A stretch of 11,773 nucleotides of DNA from CAZART01 sp964487555. Lineage in GTDB: Bacteria > Bacteroidota > Rhodothermia > Rhodothermales > VXPQ01. Positions 1 to 6,926 of this stretch are shown in pieces (position 1 is the stretch's first letter; the number at the start of each line of letters is the position of its first letter). The position numbers and the translations under genes are program-made. A model generated the notes under the pieces. It was given only the letters and a program-made list of their open reading frames with translations, was not told the DNA's origin and searched no databases. Where the stretch lies: NCBI GenBank assembly GCA_964487555.1, contig CAZART010000142.1, positions 1-11,773 of the forward strand, in the 5' to 3' direction.

Positions 1-75
1 GCGGGCGTCAACGGCCCGCCTATCTCCGTGCCGGATTCGATGAAGGAATGATGAAAGAGGAGAGCTACTGGGCCC
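1..75. other. Left edge: possible 3' end of an unidentified rightward gene
   Basis: Two forward frames are open from the window edge. One ends in TGA at 49-51 and reads ...NGPPISVPDSMKE; its codons end mostly in G or C, like the real genes here. The other ends in TAG at 81-83 and reads ...GFDEGMMKEESYWALR, vaguely like an acyltransferase tail, and would overlap the porin stop by a few bases. At most one is real and I cannot identify either. An inverted repeat (GCGGGC at 1-6, GCCCGC at 14-19) lies about 57 bases past the porin stop and could be part of its terminator. No T-run is visible because the window begins here. Confidence 0.25.
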
Positions 76-1341
76 TTAGATAGCTACAACGCCCTCGATC
101 ATCAGGCCGTTAAACTTACCGTCGTAGCACGTGTCCGTCGTCGCAAAGCCGTCGTAGCTCTGCCGGACGTACTCGAGCTTCATCAGCACGTTCGGAGTTA
201 CGAACCAGCCCCCGCCCACCTGGATGCGGTCGACCGTTACGTCGCCGTTGGGTCCGGCGAGCTCACCCGACACGGTGTTGTAGCGAGCACCCACATAGAG
301 CTGGTCTCTCGGCGCGAATCGATACAGGGCTTCCGCGGCGTACTGGTTGAAGGACCGATCGATGGCTTCGCCGTGTGCGCTCCCCTCGGAGAACTCGACT
401 ACGCCGAAGAGCTCCAGGCCGTGGAATTGCACGAATGGATTGATCATGAAGGACGTCACGTTGTCCCGGAAACCGGGATTGATACGGCCTGACGTAAATC
501 CTAAACCCATCACGTCGTAGTACCTTGATCCGGCACGATCCCCGCCGTACAACGTGTTGCTCAGTGACTTGGCGGTCGTATAGGCAGAACCCGTAAGGCG
601 CAGCCGGAGATCTTCCGAAACCTGCCGGTCGATTCCGACTTTTCCGTAGAACGAAGGCGCGCGGTCTTCCGGCCGCAGGACCGAGCCCTTGATCTCGCCA
701 CCCGTTATGCCGACCATCCCGAGCAGGCCGTTAGACTGCACGTAGATCTCACCACCTATCTCGGTCGTGAACGAGTCCATGATGTAGTTGCCGACCAACG
801 GATTATAGATGGCGTTTCCATTGTCCGTCCGACGGAAGTGCGCGTCACCATAGTTGATCTCGAAGTGCCCGAGCCGCAACGTGGTGTAGTCAAAGATGGC
901 GTCGAGCGCGGAGCTCTTCAGCATCGGGACCTTATCGATCTGTACGAATCCTCCCTTCACCCACGATTCCGAATGGTTCCTTGAGGACAAATACGTCGTC
1001 AGACTTACTCGAATTCCCTCGGCGAGCTGCGCATCCAGATTAAGGTTGGCCGTCGCCAGATTAAAACCTCCTCCTAGATCCGCAATCGCCGTCGTATTCT
1101 TTCCGTCGACGATTACGGGTTCCGCCTCATTGCTCTGCTCGAGCATCTGAAACTGCTGCGTAAACGCGCCGCCCCAGAAGACCCTCATACCGTCGAACGC
1201 TACGGTATCGGTTTTCGCCGTTTCGAAGACGTTTATGCCATGCTGGCTCTGATGACGAGCAAACTGGGGAGTATTCTGCGCCGCCGCTGTGAGCGGCAGG
1301 ATCAATGCGAAAAAGAGCAGGACGCGATCTATGTTTTTCAT
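76..1341 (-). CDS. Porin-like outer-membrane beta-barrel protein
   Basis: This 421-residue protein is probably an outer-membrane beta-barrel channel. The start at 1341 is chosen because it begins a classic signal peptide (MKNIDRVLLFFALILPLTAAAQ, likely cleaved after Ala21) and has AAGGAA seven bases upstream, one of only two clear ribosome sites in the window. The frame stays open upstream to 1566, but that stretch is Arg/His-rich and does not look like protein. The mature part consists of alternating aromatic/polar strands with short Asn/Gly/Asp turns. Examples are the FGGAFTQQFQML strand after the N-terminus, LRLGHFEINYGDAHFRRTDNG in the middle (residues about 190-215 of the mature region), and a final strand ending MIEGVVAI. 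The layout resembles phosphate-selective or other 'putative porin' proteins of Bacteroidota/Rhodothermota, about 400 residues long. Substrate is unknown. It is transcribed alone, divergently from aroE. Confidence 0.7.
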   Translation of the reverse strand: MKNIDRVLLFFALILPLTAAAQNTPQFARHQSQHGINVFETAKTDTVAFDGMRVFWGGAFTQQFQMLEQSNEAEPVIVDGKNTTAIADLGGGFNLATANLNLDAQLAEGIRVSLTTYLSSRNHSESWVKGGFVQIDKVPMLKSSALDAIFDYTTLRLGHFEINYGDAHFRRTDNGNAIYNPLVGNYIMDSFTTEIGGEIYVQSNGLLGMVGITGGEIKGSVLRPEDRAPSFYGKVGIDRQVSEDLRLRLTGSAYTTAKSLSNTLYGGDRAGSRYYDVMGLGFTSGRINPGFRDNVTSFMINPFVQFHGLELFGVVEFSEGSAHGEAIDRSFNQYAAEALYRFAPRDQLYVGARYNTVSGELAGPNGDVTVDRIQVGGGWFVTPNVLMKLEYVRQSYDGFATTDTCYDGKFNGLMIEGVVAI

Positions 1342-1733
1342 GGCTGGTTCCTTGTAATTACGTGCGATAAAATGCCTTGGTTGATGCACTCGGTGTATGC
1401 GTGCAAGTGTACGTCGGCCTGCGTCAACTGTCTGCGGATGGCTACCCGACCTCGAATGGCGGATATGTTCGACCTGTGCTGTAGGTCGATGCCTTACATA
1501 GCAGGTGTCATGCGGCTTAGGACACCCTCGTCGCGGCTCGTCGCGAGCAGCTCGACGATATTGCATCGGCCCGGATTACACCGAGCCGCTCATACTTACC
1601 GGCGGCGCGGCGGGCGGGGGCGGTCGGATCGAACCTGTCACCTGCGCGTGTCCAATCACGCCGCCTGATGGCGGAGAGATCTGTGCACGCGATATTATTT
1701 TCGGGATGATGGTATACTCAGCCTTGCACCGGC
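1342..1733. other. Divergent intergenic region, porin / aroE
   Basis: About 390 bases lie between two divergent starts, so promoters for both directions should be here. On the minus strand TTGACG occurs at 1427-1422, but no good -10 follows at 17 bases. On the plus strand a TATACT hexamer (1713-1718) sits 16 bases before the first aroE ATG. A CTCGTCGCG direct repeat occurs at 1527-1535 and 1537-1545, spaced 10 bases apart, roughly one helical turn. I see no RNA gene. The GGTTCGATCC on the minus strand near 1626-1635 has no tRNA fold around it. Confidence 0.4.
1713..1718 (+). promoter_or_regulatory. Weak candidate -10 element for the aroE cluster
   Basis: TATACT matches the sigma-70 -10 consensus at five of six positions. 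No recognisable -35 lies 16-18 bases upstream, where the sequence is GATATT or similar. If used, the transcript would begin near 1725, which would favour the later aroE starts at 1782 or 1800 over 1734. This rests on one hexamer only. Confidence 0.2.
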
Positions 1734-2675
1734 ATGCACATGTTTCTGACTCGCCCGCACGATATTCGCACGCACGATCTAATGAGCCCTGCCGACCATA
1801 TGCTCGTTCCCCTCGATGCGAGAACTAAACTCGTGGCGCTGATCGGCAACCCGATCGCGCATTCGCTCTCACCGGTCATTCACAACTCCGCGTTCCGGGA
1901 GCAGCGGCTCCATTTCGCCTACGTGGCGTTTGAAGTGCAGGACGACGACGTGCTCGCAGCCGTCGGCGGTTTGCGTGCGCTCGGCTTCGTAGGCGCTAAT
2001 GTGACGGCGCCCCATAAGCAGGCGGTGATCCCCGCCCTCGACCAAATTTCGGCACAGGCGAGAGCCATCGGCGCCGTCAATACTATCGTGAGGAGGGAAT
2101 ATCAGGATCTGGTGAGGTTGGACGGGGAAAACACCGACGTTACCGGTTTTTTGGCACCCCTTCTCGACTACGCCGCTCGCCTCCGAGGCGCGTCGATGAC
2201 GATTATCGGATCGGGTGGCGCCGCGCGCGCCGTTGCGTATGCGTTGCTCACGACGTTCCGTCCAGAGCGGCTCACGCTCGCCGCTCGCACGGTGGAAAAC
2301 GCAGAGCGTCTCGCCGAAGACCTGAGCAGATTCGACGAAACGTCGGCACTTCAGGTCCGTCCCGTCCGAGAATGTCGCGACGTCATGCGCGGCAGTATCC
2401 TCGTCGTAAATGCCACACCTGTCGGAACGCATCCGAATTCCGACCGCACCCCTTGGGAGTACGCCGGAGATTTCAACCAGGATCAGGTTGTCTACGACCT
2501 CGTCTATAACCCCCGGCACACCCGACTCTTGCGCGAAGCCTCAGACCAGGGTGCGGCGACAGTCGACGGTCTGGAAATGCTGATCGGCCAGGCGGCCGCC
2601 GCCTACGCGCTCTGGACCGGACTCGAAATGCCCACGGATGTCGTGCGCGAAGCGCTGCGGCTTCCTTCCAGTTGA
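1734..2675 (+). CDS. aroE: Shikimate dehydrogenase (NADP+)
   Basis: AroE reduces 3-dehydroshikimate to shikimate with NADPH in the cytoplasmic chorismate pathway. Numbering from the 1734 ATG, the family motifs occur in order. SLSP (44-47) binds shikimate, NVTAPHK (89-95) carries the catalytic Lys95, and GAVNTI is at 113-118. DGENTD (130-135) carries the catalytic Asp135, GSGGAA (159-164) is the Rossmann glycine loop, and AART (183-186) lies where the NADP phosphate is bound. NATPVG (226-231), DLVYNP (255-260) and GLEMLIGQ with Gln286 complete the set. The family is usually 270-290 residues and begins just before VALIGNP, so residues 1-22 are doubtful. Starts at 1782 (MSPADHML) or 1800 are more likely, and no candidate has a ribosome site. 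It is first in a rightward cluster, with pgeF 44 bases downstream. Confidence 0.93.
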   Translation: MHMFLTRPHDIRTHDLMSPADHMLVPLDARTKLVALIGNPIAHSLSPVIHNSAFREQRLHFAYVAFEVQDDDVLAAVGGLRALGFVGANVTAPHKQAVIPALDQISAQARAIGAVNTIVRREYQDLVRLDGENTDVTGFLAPLLDYAARLRGASMTIIGSGGAARAVAYALLTTFRPERLTLAARTVENAERLAEDLSRFDETSALQVRPVRECRDVMRGSILVVNATPVGTHPNSDRTPWEYAGDFNQDQVVYDLVYNPRHTRLLREASDQGAATVDGLEMLIGQAAAAYALWTGLEMPTDVVREALRLPSS

Positions 2676-2719
2676 GGATGACTTAATAGATACCGCTGCC
2701 GCCAACGCGGTGATTCCCA

Positions 2720-3472
2720 ATGCACCAGCCCGGTGATCTTCGCGTTCTCCATCCGCATGATCTCAACGAGAATGGAACTCGAGCAGGATTCAGTCTTCGC
2801 CACGGCGGCGTGAGTCCGTCACCGTACTACACGCTAAACCTGGGACTCAGCACCGGGGACGAGGCTGCGAACGTATACGAGAATCGTCGTCGACTTTTCC
2901 GGCACGCAGGCCTGTCGCCCGATCATCTTGCGATCGCCGGTCAGGTGCATGGTAAGGAAGTGCTGACAATCAACGAGCCTGGCCTCTACCCCGGCTATGA
3001 TGCCCTGGTGTCGAATGCGCGCGAAGTGGTCCTCTGCATCACCGCAGCGGACTGCGCCGTAGTGCTCTTGGCGGACGTTGATGCCGGCGTCGTAGGCGCC
3101 TGCCACAGTGGATGGCGTGGAACGGTCGAGCAGGCTGCCGTTCACGTTGTGGCGGCCATGGAGAAGATCGGTGCCGTCGTCGATCGGATGTACGCATACA
3201 TCAGTCCTTGCATCTCCACGGAGCATTTTGAAGTCGGGCGTGAGGTCGCCGCGAAGTTCGACGATCAATACGTCGAGGAACGTGCCGATTGGTCGCGCCC
3301 TCACATCGATCTTAAGGGCGTCATTGGAGATCAGCTTGTGCGGCGCGGGTTGCGTGGCGCAGCGATTGAGATCTCACCCCGCTGCACGGTTGCGGAAACA
3401 AACGACTTCTTCTCGCACCGTGCCGAAAATGGAATGACAGGAAGAATGATGGGTTACATCAGCCTGGTGTAA
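2720..3472 (+). CDS. pgeF: Peptidoglycan editing factor PgeF (laccase-domain / YfiH family)
   Basis: This 250-residue protein belongs to the former 'polyphenol oxidase' or laccase-domain family. In E. coli, PgeF (YfiH) hydrolyses UDP-MurNAc-L-Ser so that serine is not built into peptidoglycan in place of L-Ala. Purine nucleoside phosphorylase/deaminase activity has been described for other members. The metal-site residues are present: GQVHG with His77, AADC with Cys112, and CHSGWRG with His129. SPCISTEHFEVG (162-173) corresponds to the usual GPxIgxxxFEVG, with Ser-Pro-Cys at its start instead of Gly-Pro. NDFFSHRAENGMTGR (228-242) is the C-terminal signature. Length is normal. There is no signal peptide, so the protein is cytoplasmic. 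The ATG lacks a ribosome site. The GNAT gene starts 6 bases after the stop, so the two are probably co-transcribed. Confidence 0.92.
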   Translation: MHQPGDLRVLHPHDLNENGTRAGFSLRHGGVSPSPYYTLNLGLSTGDEAANVYENRRRLFRHAGLSPDHLAIAGQVHGKEVLTINEPGLYPGYDALVSNAREVVLCITAADCAVVLLADVDAGVVGACHSGWRGTVEQAAVHVVAAMEKIGAVVDRMYAYISPCISTEHFEVGREVAAKFDDQYVEERADWSRPHIDLKGVIGDQLVRRGLRGAAIEISPRCTVAETNDFFSHRAENGMTGRMMGYISLV

Positions 3473-3478
3473 TGTCGC

Positions 3479-4366
3479 ATGACGGTGCTCAGTATCCGGC
3501 CCCTGGAGTCCTTTGAAGAGCTCGAATCGGGCGTCGAGCTGCAAAGGGAGACGTGGGGCCGGGATTTCGACGACGTAGTCTCGGCAGCGCTGATGCGTGT
3601 AATCCAGAAGATCGGCGGCATCGCTGCCGGTGCTTTTGATGCAGGCGACGGGCTCGTCGGCCTCGTGTTCGGTGTAACCGGCATCCGCGACGATACTCGC
3701 GTTCACTGGTCCCACATGCTCGCCGTGCAGGCGGGCTGGCGTGGAAGGGGTCTCGGTACGGTATTGAAGCTCTACCAACGACGCAGGGTCCTGCCAATGG
3801 GCGTGGATCGGATGTATTGGACGTTCGATCCGCTCGAAGCGCGAAACGCGCACTTCAACGTAAATCGTCTCGGCGTTCGGATCGAGAGCTACGTTCCAGA
3901 CATGTATGGATCCGGCGAAACGAGTACGCTGCACCGCGGCATAGGCACGGACCGATTTGTTGCGGAATGGGCGCTCGACGAGCCGCGCGTCCTACGCCGA
4001 ACCCGGGAAATCGAGCGTCGGATGAGTTGGGACGATGAAGCGACGGCCGCAACGGTCGACCTGTCCGATGAATTACCGGCGATCGCGCTTAAATCCGATG
4101 TTGATCTCCTCGAAAAAGCCGCGGACGGCTCGCCACCGTCGGGTGGGACGTCCCGGACATTTAACGGAGGACCCTATTTCGTCGAAATCCCGCCGGACAT
4201 CCAGCTCCTCAAGACGACGCAACAGGACGAAGCAACCTCCTGGAGAACGATGACGCGAACTGCATTTACACACTATTTTGCGCAGGGAATGTCGGTGATC
4301 GCCTTCGTTAGAGAACCGCAATCCGGCCGCTGCTTCTACGTGCTGGATTTCCCTCCGCCGGCTTGA
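3479..4366 (+). CDS. GNAT-family N-acyltransferase, COG3375 type
   Basis: This 295-residue cytoplasmic protein has a GNAT fold. The acyl-CoA pyrophosphate loop is clear at residues 80-96 (MLAVQAGWRGRGLGTVL, with the RxxGxG core at 88-93). After it, YWTFDPLEARNAHFNVNRLG (113-132) is characteristic of the COG3375 group of predicted acyltransferases. A C-terminal part, FVEIPPDIQLLKTT then SWRTMTRTAFTHYFAQGM, ends in a strand reading CFYVLDF and matches the same group. The region around residues 185-225 is acidic, then Ser/Gly-rich, and looks like a linker. Family members are often encoded beside NSAR/OSBS-type enolase-superfamily enzymes, as here. In Geobacillus kaustophilus a GNAT next to the racemase was shown to be a succinyl-CoA:D-amino acid N-succinyltransferase. 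The same role is inferred here, not shown. Confidence 0.85.
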   Translation: MTVLSIRPLESFEELESGVELQRETWGRDFDDVVSAALMRVIQKIGGIAAGAFDAGDGLVGLVFGVTGIRDDTRVHWSHMLAVQAGWRGRGLGTVLKLYQRRRVLPMGVDRMYWTFDPLEARNAHFNVNRLGVRIESYVPDMYGSGETSTLHRGIGTDRFVAEWALDEPRVLRRTREIERRMSWDDEATAATVDLSDELPAIALKSDVDLLEKAADGSPPSGGTSRTFNGGPYFVEIPPDIQLLKTTQQDEATSWRTMTRTAFTHYFAQGMSVIAFVREPQSGRCFYVLDFPPPA

Positions 4367-4413
4367 GCCGGTCGTAACAGGCAGAGACCACCGACGAGAT
4401 AAGTACGTCGCCT

Positions 4414-5529
4414 ATGATCCACATTCAATCAGTAACGCTCCGCGAGATCAGGCTCCCGCTTCGCGAACCGTTTGTGATTTCATCCGGCGAGCAGCACCTT
4501 CGACGCATACTTCTCGTCGAGCTCACCGATGCTGACGGCGAAACGGCATGGAGCGAATGCGTGGCACAGGAAGCTCCGAACTACAGCTCGGAGACGATCG
4601 ACACTGCGTGGCACGCCTTGACTGCGTGGCTCATCCCGCTCGCAGTAAATCGTGATCTGGAGCCTCGCGACGTCGCCGCCGTTCTCGGCCGGCTCGTCCG
4701 CGGCCACCGGATGGCCAAAGCCGCCCTCGAGATGGGCGCCTGGGCGCTTCAGGCCCAAAAGACGAAGACATCGCTCTCCCGCCTCCTGGGGGGTACCCGC
4801 AAACGCGTGCCCGTCGGCGTCTCGATCGGCCTTCAGAATCGGCCGGAAAAACTCGTTGAGAAGGCTCAAAGCTGCCTTTCCGAGGGCTATCTCAAGATCA
4901 AGATGAAGATCAAACCGGGTGCCGACGTCGAATATCTTTCATCCGTTCGCGAGGCTCTGGGCGACGCCGCTCCTCTGGCTGCTGATGCGAATTCCGCCTA
5001 CCAACTCGCCGACCGAGCACTGCTGGTCTCGTTCGACCGGTTCAATCTGATGATGCTCGAGCAGCCGCTCCAGCATGACGATCTCGTGCGTCACGCCGAA
5101 CTTCAGAAGCAAATGGCAACGCCGCTCTGTCTGGACGAATCAATTACCAGCCTCGAACGGGCGGAAGATATGATCTTCCTCAATGCCGGACGGATCGTAA
5201 ACATCAAACCAGGCCGCGTGGGGGGCTTCGCACCGGCAGTGGCAATCCACGACGTCTGTGCAGCGCACGACGTCCCGGTTTGGTGTGGCGGGATGTTAGA
5301 AAGCGGAATCGGCCGCGCTCATAATGTGGCACTTGCCTCGCTGCCGAGCTTCTCCATTCCCGGCGACTTATCGCCGAGCCGCCGCTATTGGGAGCGGGAT
5401 ATCGTCACGCCTGAATGGACGATGTCTTCCGACGGCTTTGTAGACGTTCCATACGATGAACCGGGTCTCGGCATCCGTGTCGATCGCGACCGCATCGAGC
5501 ATTTGACCGTCCGCGCAGAAACCATCTAA
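4414..5529 (+). CDS. N-succinylamino acid racemase / o-succinylbenzoate synthase (enolase superfamily)
   Basis: This 371-residue enzyme of the muconate-lactonizing subgroup either racemizes N-succinyl (N-acyl) amino acids, or dehydrates SHCHC to o-succinylbenzoate in menaquinone synthesis, or does both. All active-site residues are visible. The KxK pair is Lys163/Lys165 (LKIKMKIKPG), and the metal ligands are Asp191 (ADANSAY), Glu216 (LEQP) and Asp241 (LDES). The opposing base is Lys265 (NIKPGRVGG). CGGMLESGIGRAHN (291-304) is typical of the NSAR/OSBS (low-GC/archaeal MenC) group. The N-terminal capping domain spans about 1-125. Length is normal. Sequence alone does not separate the two activities. 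The upstream GNAT gene (47-base gap) favours the amino-acid role. No other menaquinone gene and no M20 desuccinylase is in the window. The ATG has no strong ribosome site. Confidence 0.9.
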   Translation: MIHIQSVTLREIRLPLREPFVISSGEQHLRRILLVELTDADGETAWSECVAQEAPNYSSETIDTAWHALTAWLIPLAVNRDLEPRDVAAVLGRLVRGHRMAKAALEMGAWALQAQKTKTSLSRLLGGTRKRVPVGVSIGLQNRPEKLVEKAQSCLSEGYLKIKMKIKPGADVEYLSSVREALGDAAPLAADANSAYQLADRALLVSFDRFNLMMLEQPLQHDDLVRHAELQKQMATPLCLDESITSLERAEDMIFLNAGRIVNIKPGRVGGFAPAVAIHDVCAAHDVPVWCGGMLESGIGRAHNVALASLPSFSIPGDLSPSRRYWERDIVTPEWTMSSDGFVDVPYDEPGLGIRVDRDRIEHLTVRAETI

Positions 5530-5568
5530 ATGTAAGTCCTACGCTTCGAGTCGCCCGCGCACCGGGGG

Positions 5569-5610
5569 CCTTCACATCGACCAACGTAACCTTCACATCG
5601 ATCGACGTAG
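5569..5610 (+). repeat. 21-bp direct repeat, two copies
   Basis: Two abutting 21-base units, 5569-5589 and 5590-5610, share CCTTCACATCGA at their start and differ at three positions. They lie in the 115-base gap between the racemase stop and the stop of the small leftward gene. Just downstream, CCTGAC (5611-5616) can pair with GTCAGG (5644-5649) and GACCG (5614-5618) with CGGTC (5629-5633). These are alternative weak hairpins without a T-run. They may help end the convergent transcripts; no clear terminator is present. Confidence 0.6.
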
Positions 5611-5644
5611 CCTGACCGGCCTATGGAGCGGTCGATCAAGATCG

Positions 5645-5860
5645 TCAGGCAGCAGGTTTCCAGTTCTGCGACAGCCACAGCATGGCGTCATCAGGCCGGC
5701 GGGCGGCAGAGAGCGCCTCATGGGCCATCTTGAGCAGGGCGCGGGCATCCTCATCATTCGTAAGCGATTCGATGATCTCCTCCCGCACATTCCCGGGCAA
5801 TTTCCCGGTGATGAACGCGGCCAGCGCATAATCATCAATCGGCCGATGCACGTTGCTCAT
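5645..5860 (-). CDS. Small unknown protein with an anti-sigma-like N-terminal pattern
   Basis: This 71-residue soluble protein has no recognised function. The start at 5860 is preferred over an upstream TTG (5911) because GAGGGG stands four bases before it. The DDYALAAFITGKLPGNVREEI stretch is followed by ESLTNDEDARALLKMAHEAL. This resembles the short helical 'Y/F-x-x-G-x-L-x-x-x-x-x-x-E ... L' pattern seen at the N-termini of anti-sigma factors and related small Bacteroidota/Rhodothermota proteins. The Cys/His zinc ligands of that group are absent, and so is any transmembrane segment. The C-terminus (MLWLSQNWKPAA) is Trp-rich. It lies downstream of the OmpA-type lipoprotein gene on the same strand, about 270 bases away. 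Partner and role are unknown. Confidence 0.6.
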   Translation of the reverse strand: MSNVHRPIDDYALAAFITGKLPGNVREEIIESLTNDEDARALLKMAHEALSAARRPDDAMLWLSQNWKPAA

Positions 5861-6129
5861 TGCGCCCCTCAGATGTGACCTCTCATGCAACACGTTCGAA
5901 GATAATGCCAAAAATGTGCCGTTATGGCCACGTCGTGGGATTTTGCAGCTGCCGCATCATCCTCGTCGAGGATGCGACGTTCGGTGCGCCCTCTGAGGCA
6001 GCCTACATGCAAGGACGTTCGGGAAGATCCTGCCGCACCGTGGTTCGCGACGTCACGGCCTCCGAATTCGCATTCCATACTTTGAAGCATATCCGCGTTC
6101 ACGGATGGCGCTTCGAGACACGTTCAGGG
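5861..6129. other. Intergenic region between the small gene and the OmpA-type gene
   Basis: About 270 bases have no gene I can support. A forward reading frame from 5905 (MPKMCRYGHVVGFCSC...) is open past 6129, but it runs antisense into the lipoprotein gene and has no recognisable family signature. A near-perfect palindrome, CATCCTCGTCGAGGATG (5958-5974, centre base unpaired), stands out. It could be an operator or a tight hairpin, but there is no T-run beside it. Confidence 0.35.
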
Positions 6130-6783
6130 CTACCTCGTGACCACGGCGACCCTGATTCGTCGATTCTCGCGACGACCCTCCGCGGTGTCATTGCGGGCAA
6201 CCGGTCGCGTACTTCCATAAGACGCTACCTCGATTTGCCCTGTGGGAAGGTCATGTTCGTCGACCAAATAACGCACGATGGCCGCAGCCCGCGCGGCGGA
6301 AAGCTCCCAATTTGATGGGTACGTTTCCTCCAATCCCGGTCCGATCGGGGTGCTGTCTGCATGCCCTTCAACACGGATGACGTCTCCTGTGTGGTGGACT
6401 TTCAGCGTATCAGCCATCTCGTCGATTCGAGCTCTCCCCTCACTCGTGAGCGTGGCGCTTGCCGGTTCAAAAAGCGCCTCAACCAAAAGGGTCTGGATGG
6501 TCCGGCCACCGTCGCGGCACACGCTTAAATCGTACTCGAGCTTTAGAATGCGCTGCTCCTGCGCCCTCCGGTCGCGGTAATACTGACCCGTTTCGATGTC
6601 GCTATAAAATTGAACGGAATCTCGCAGCGCCGCAAGACGCTCTTCGAGGCCGCGATTGACGGTGTACATTGAATCAAGCTCGGCATCCCGCTGCATCACC
6701 AGTTCATTGGGGCCGCTGCAGCCGACAAGGAGAGACGCTGCGAGTGCAGCAAAAAGGGTACAGGGACGGAAGGCACGATGCAT
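6130..6783 (-). CDS. OmpA-domain lipoprotein (Pal/MotB-like)
   Basis: This 217-residue envelope lipoprotein probably tethers the outer membrane to peptidoglycan. Residues 1-21 form a lipoprotein signal peptide with lipobox LLVGC and lipidated Cys22. Residues 28-88 are charged and heptad-like (RDAELDSMYTVNRGLEERL onward), suggesting a short coiled-coil spacer. Residues about 100-217 are an OmpA-like peptidoglycan-binding domain. It includes LFEPASATLTSEG, the VEGHADSTPIG motif at 138-148, NWELSAARA (158-166) and GRRENRRIRVAV (203-214), the segment that contacts diaminopimelate in this fold. It is longer in the spacer than a typical Pal. No Tol genes are nearby, so calling it Pal would be unwarranted. 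The ATG has no ribosome site. A 16-bp palindrome lies 28-43 bases upstream. Confidence 0.88.
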   Translation of the reverse strand: MHRAFRPCTLFAALAASLLVGCSGPNELVMQRDAELDSMYTVNRGLEERLAALRDSVQFYSDIETGQYYRDRRAQEQRILKLEYDLSVCRDGGRTIQTLLVEALFEPASATLTSEGRARIDEMADTLKVHHTGDVIRVEGHADSTPIGPGLEETYPSNWELSAARAAAIVRYLVDEHDLPTGQIEVASYGSTRPVARNDTAEGRRENRRIRVAVVTR

Positions 6784-6810
6784 AGCCGATGGGTATGTTG
6801 ATCTGATCGT

Positions 6811-6826
6811 CAGCGCGATCGCGCTG
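6811..6826. promoter_or_regulatory. 16-bp perfect palindrome, candidate operator
   Basis: CAGCGCGATCGCGCTG is its own reverse complement. It lies 28-43 bases upstream of the OmpA-type lipoprotein start on the minus strand, where a dimeric regulator overlapping the promoter would bind. Its core is GCGATCGC. No -10/-35 pair was recognised around it, so the operator reading is inference. Confidence 0.35.
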
Positions 6827-6926
6827 CGTGAACCGGCGCCTTCTTAACAGCGGCCGGTATCGAAGGTGTTCCTTGCGACAGCATGAGAAGGCGTTGGGTG
6901 GATGCACGGCCGCGGCCGCGACCGGT

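Noticed and set aside
1342..1566. Open upstream extension of the porin frame (75 extra residues)
   Set aside because: It is Arg/His/Pro-rich, places the obvious signal peptide internally, and ignores the AAGGAA site just before the inner ATG.
1626..1635. GGTTCGATCC on the minus strand, resembling a tRNA T-loop
   Set aside because: The bases around the loop do not pair as a T-stem, and no acceptor, D or anticodon arm can be drawn from the neighbouring bases.
5905..6315. Forward frame beginning MPKMCRYGHVVGFCSC, a possible Cys-rich small protein
   Set aside because: More than 180 bases are antisense to the well-supported OmpA-domain gene, there is no ribosome site, and the sequence matches no family I know.
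6130..6783. Naming the OmpA-domain lipoprotein Pal
   Set aside because: The long charged spacer and the absence of tol genes nearby do not support a Tol-Pal assignment; only the domain is certain.
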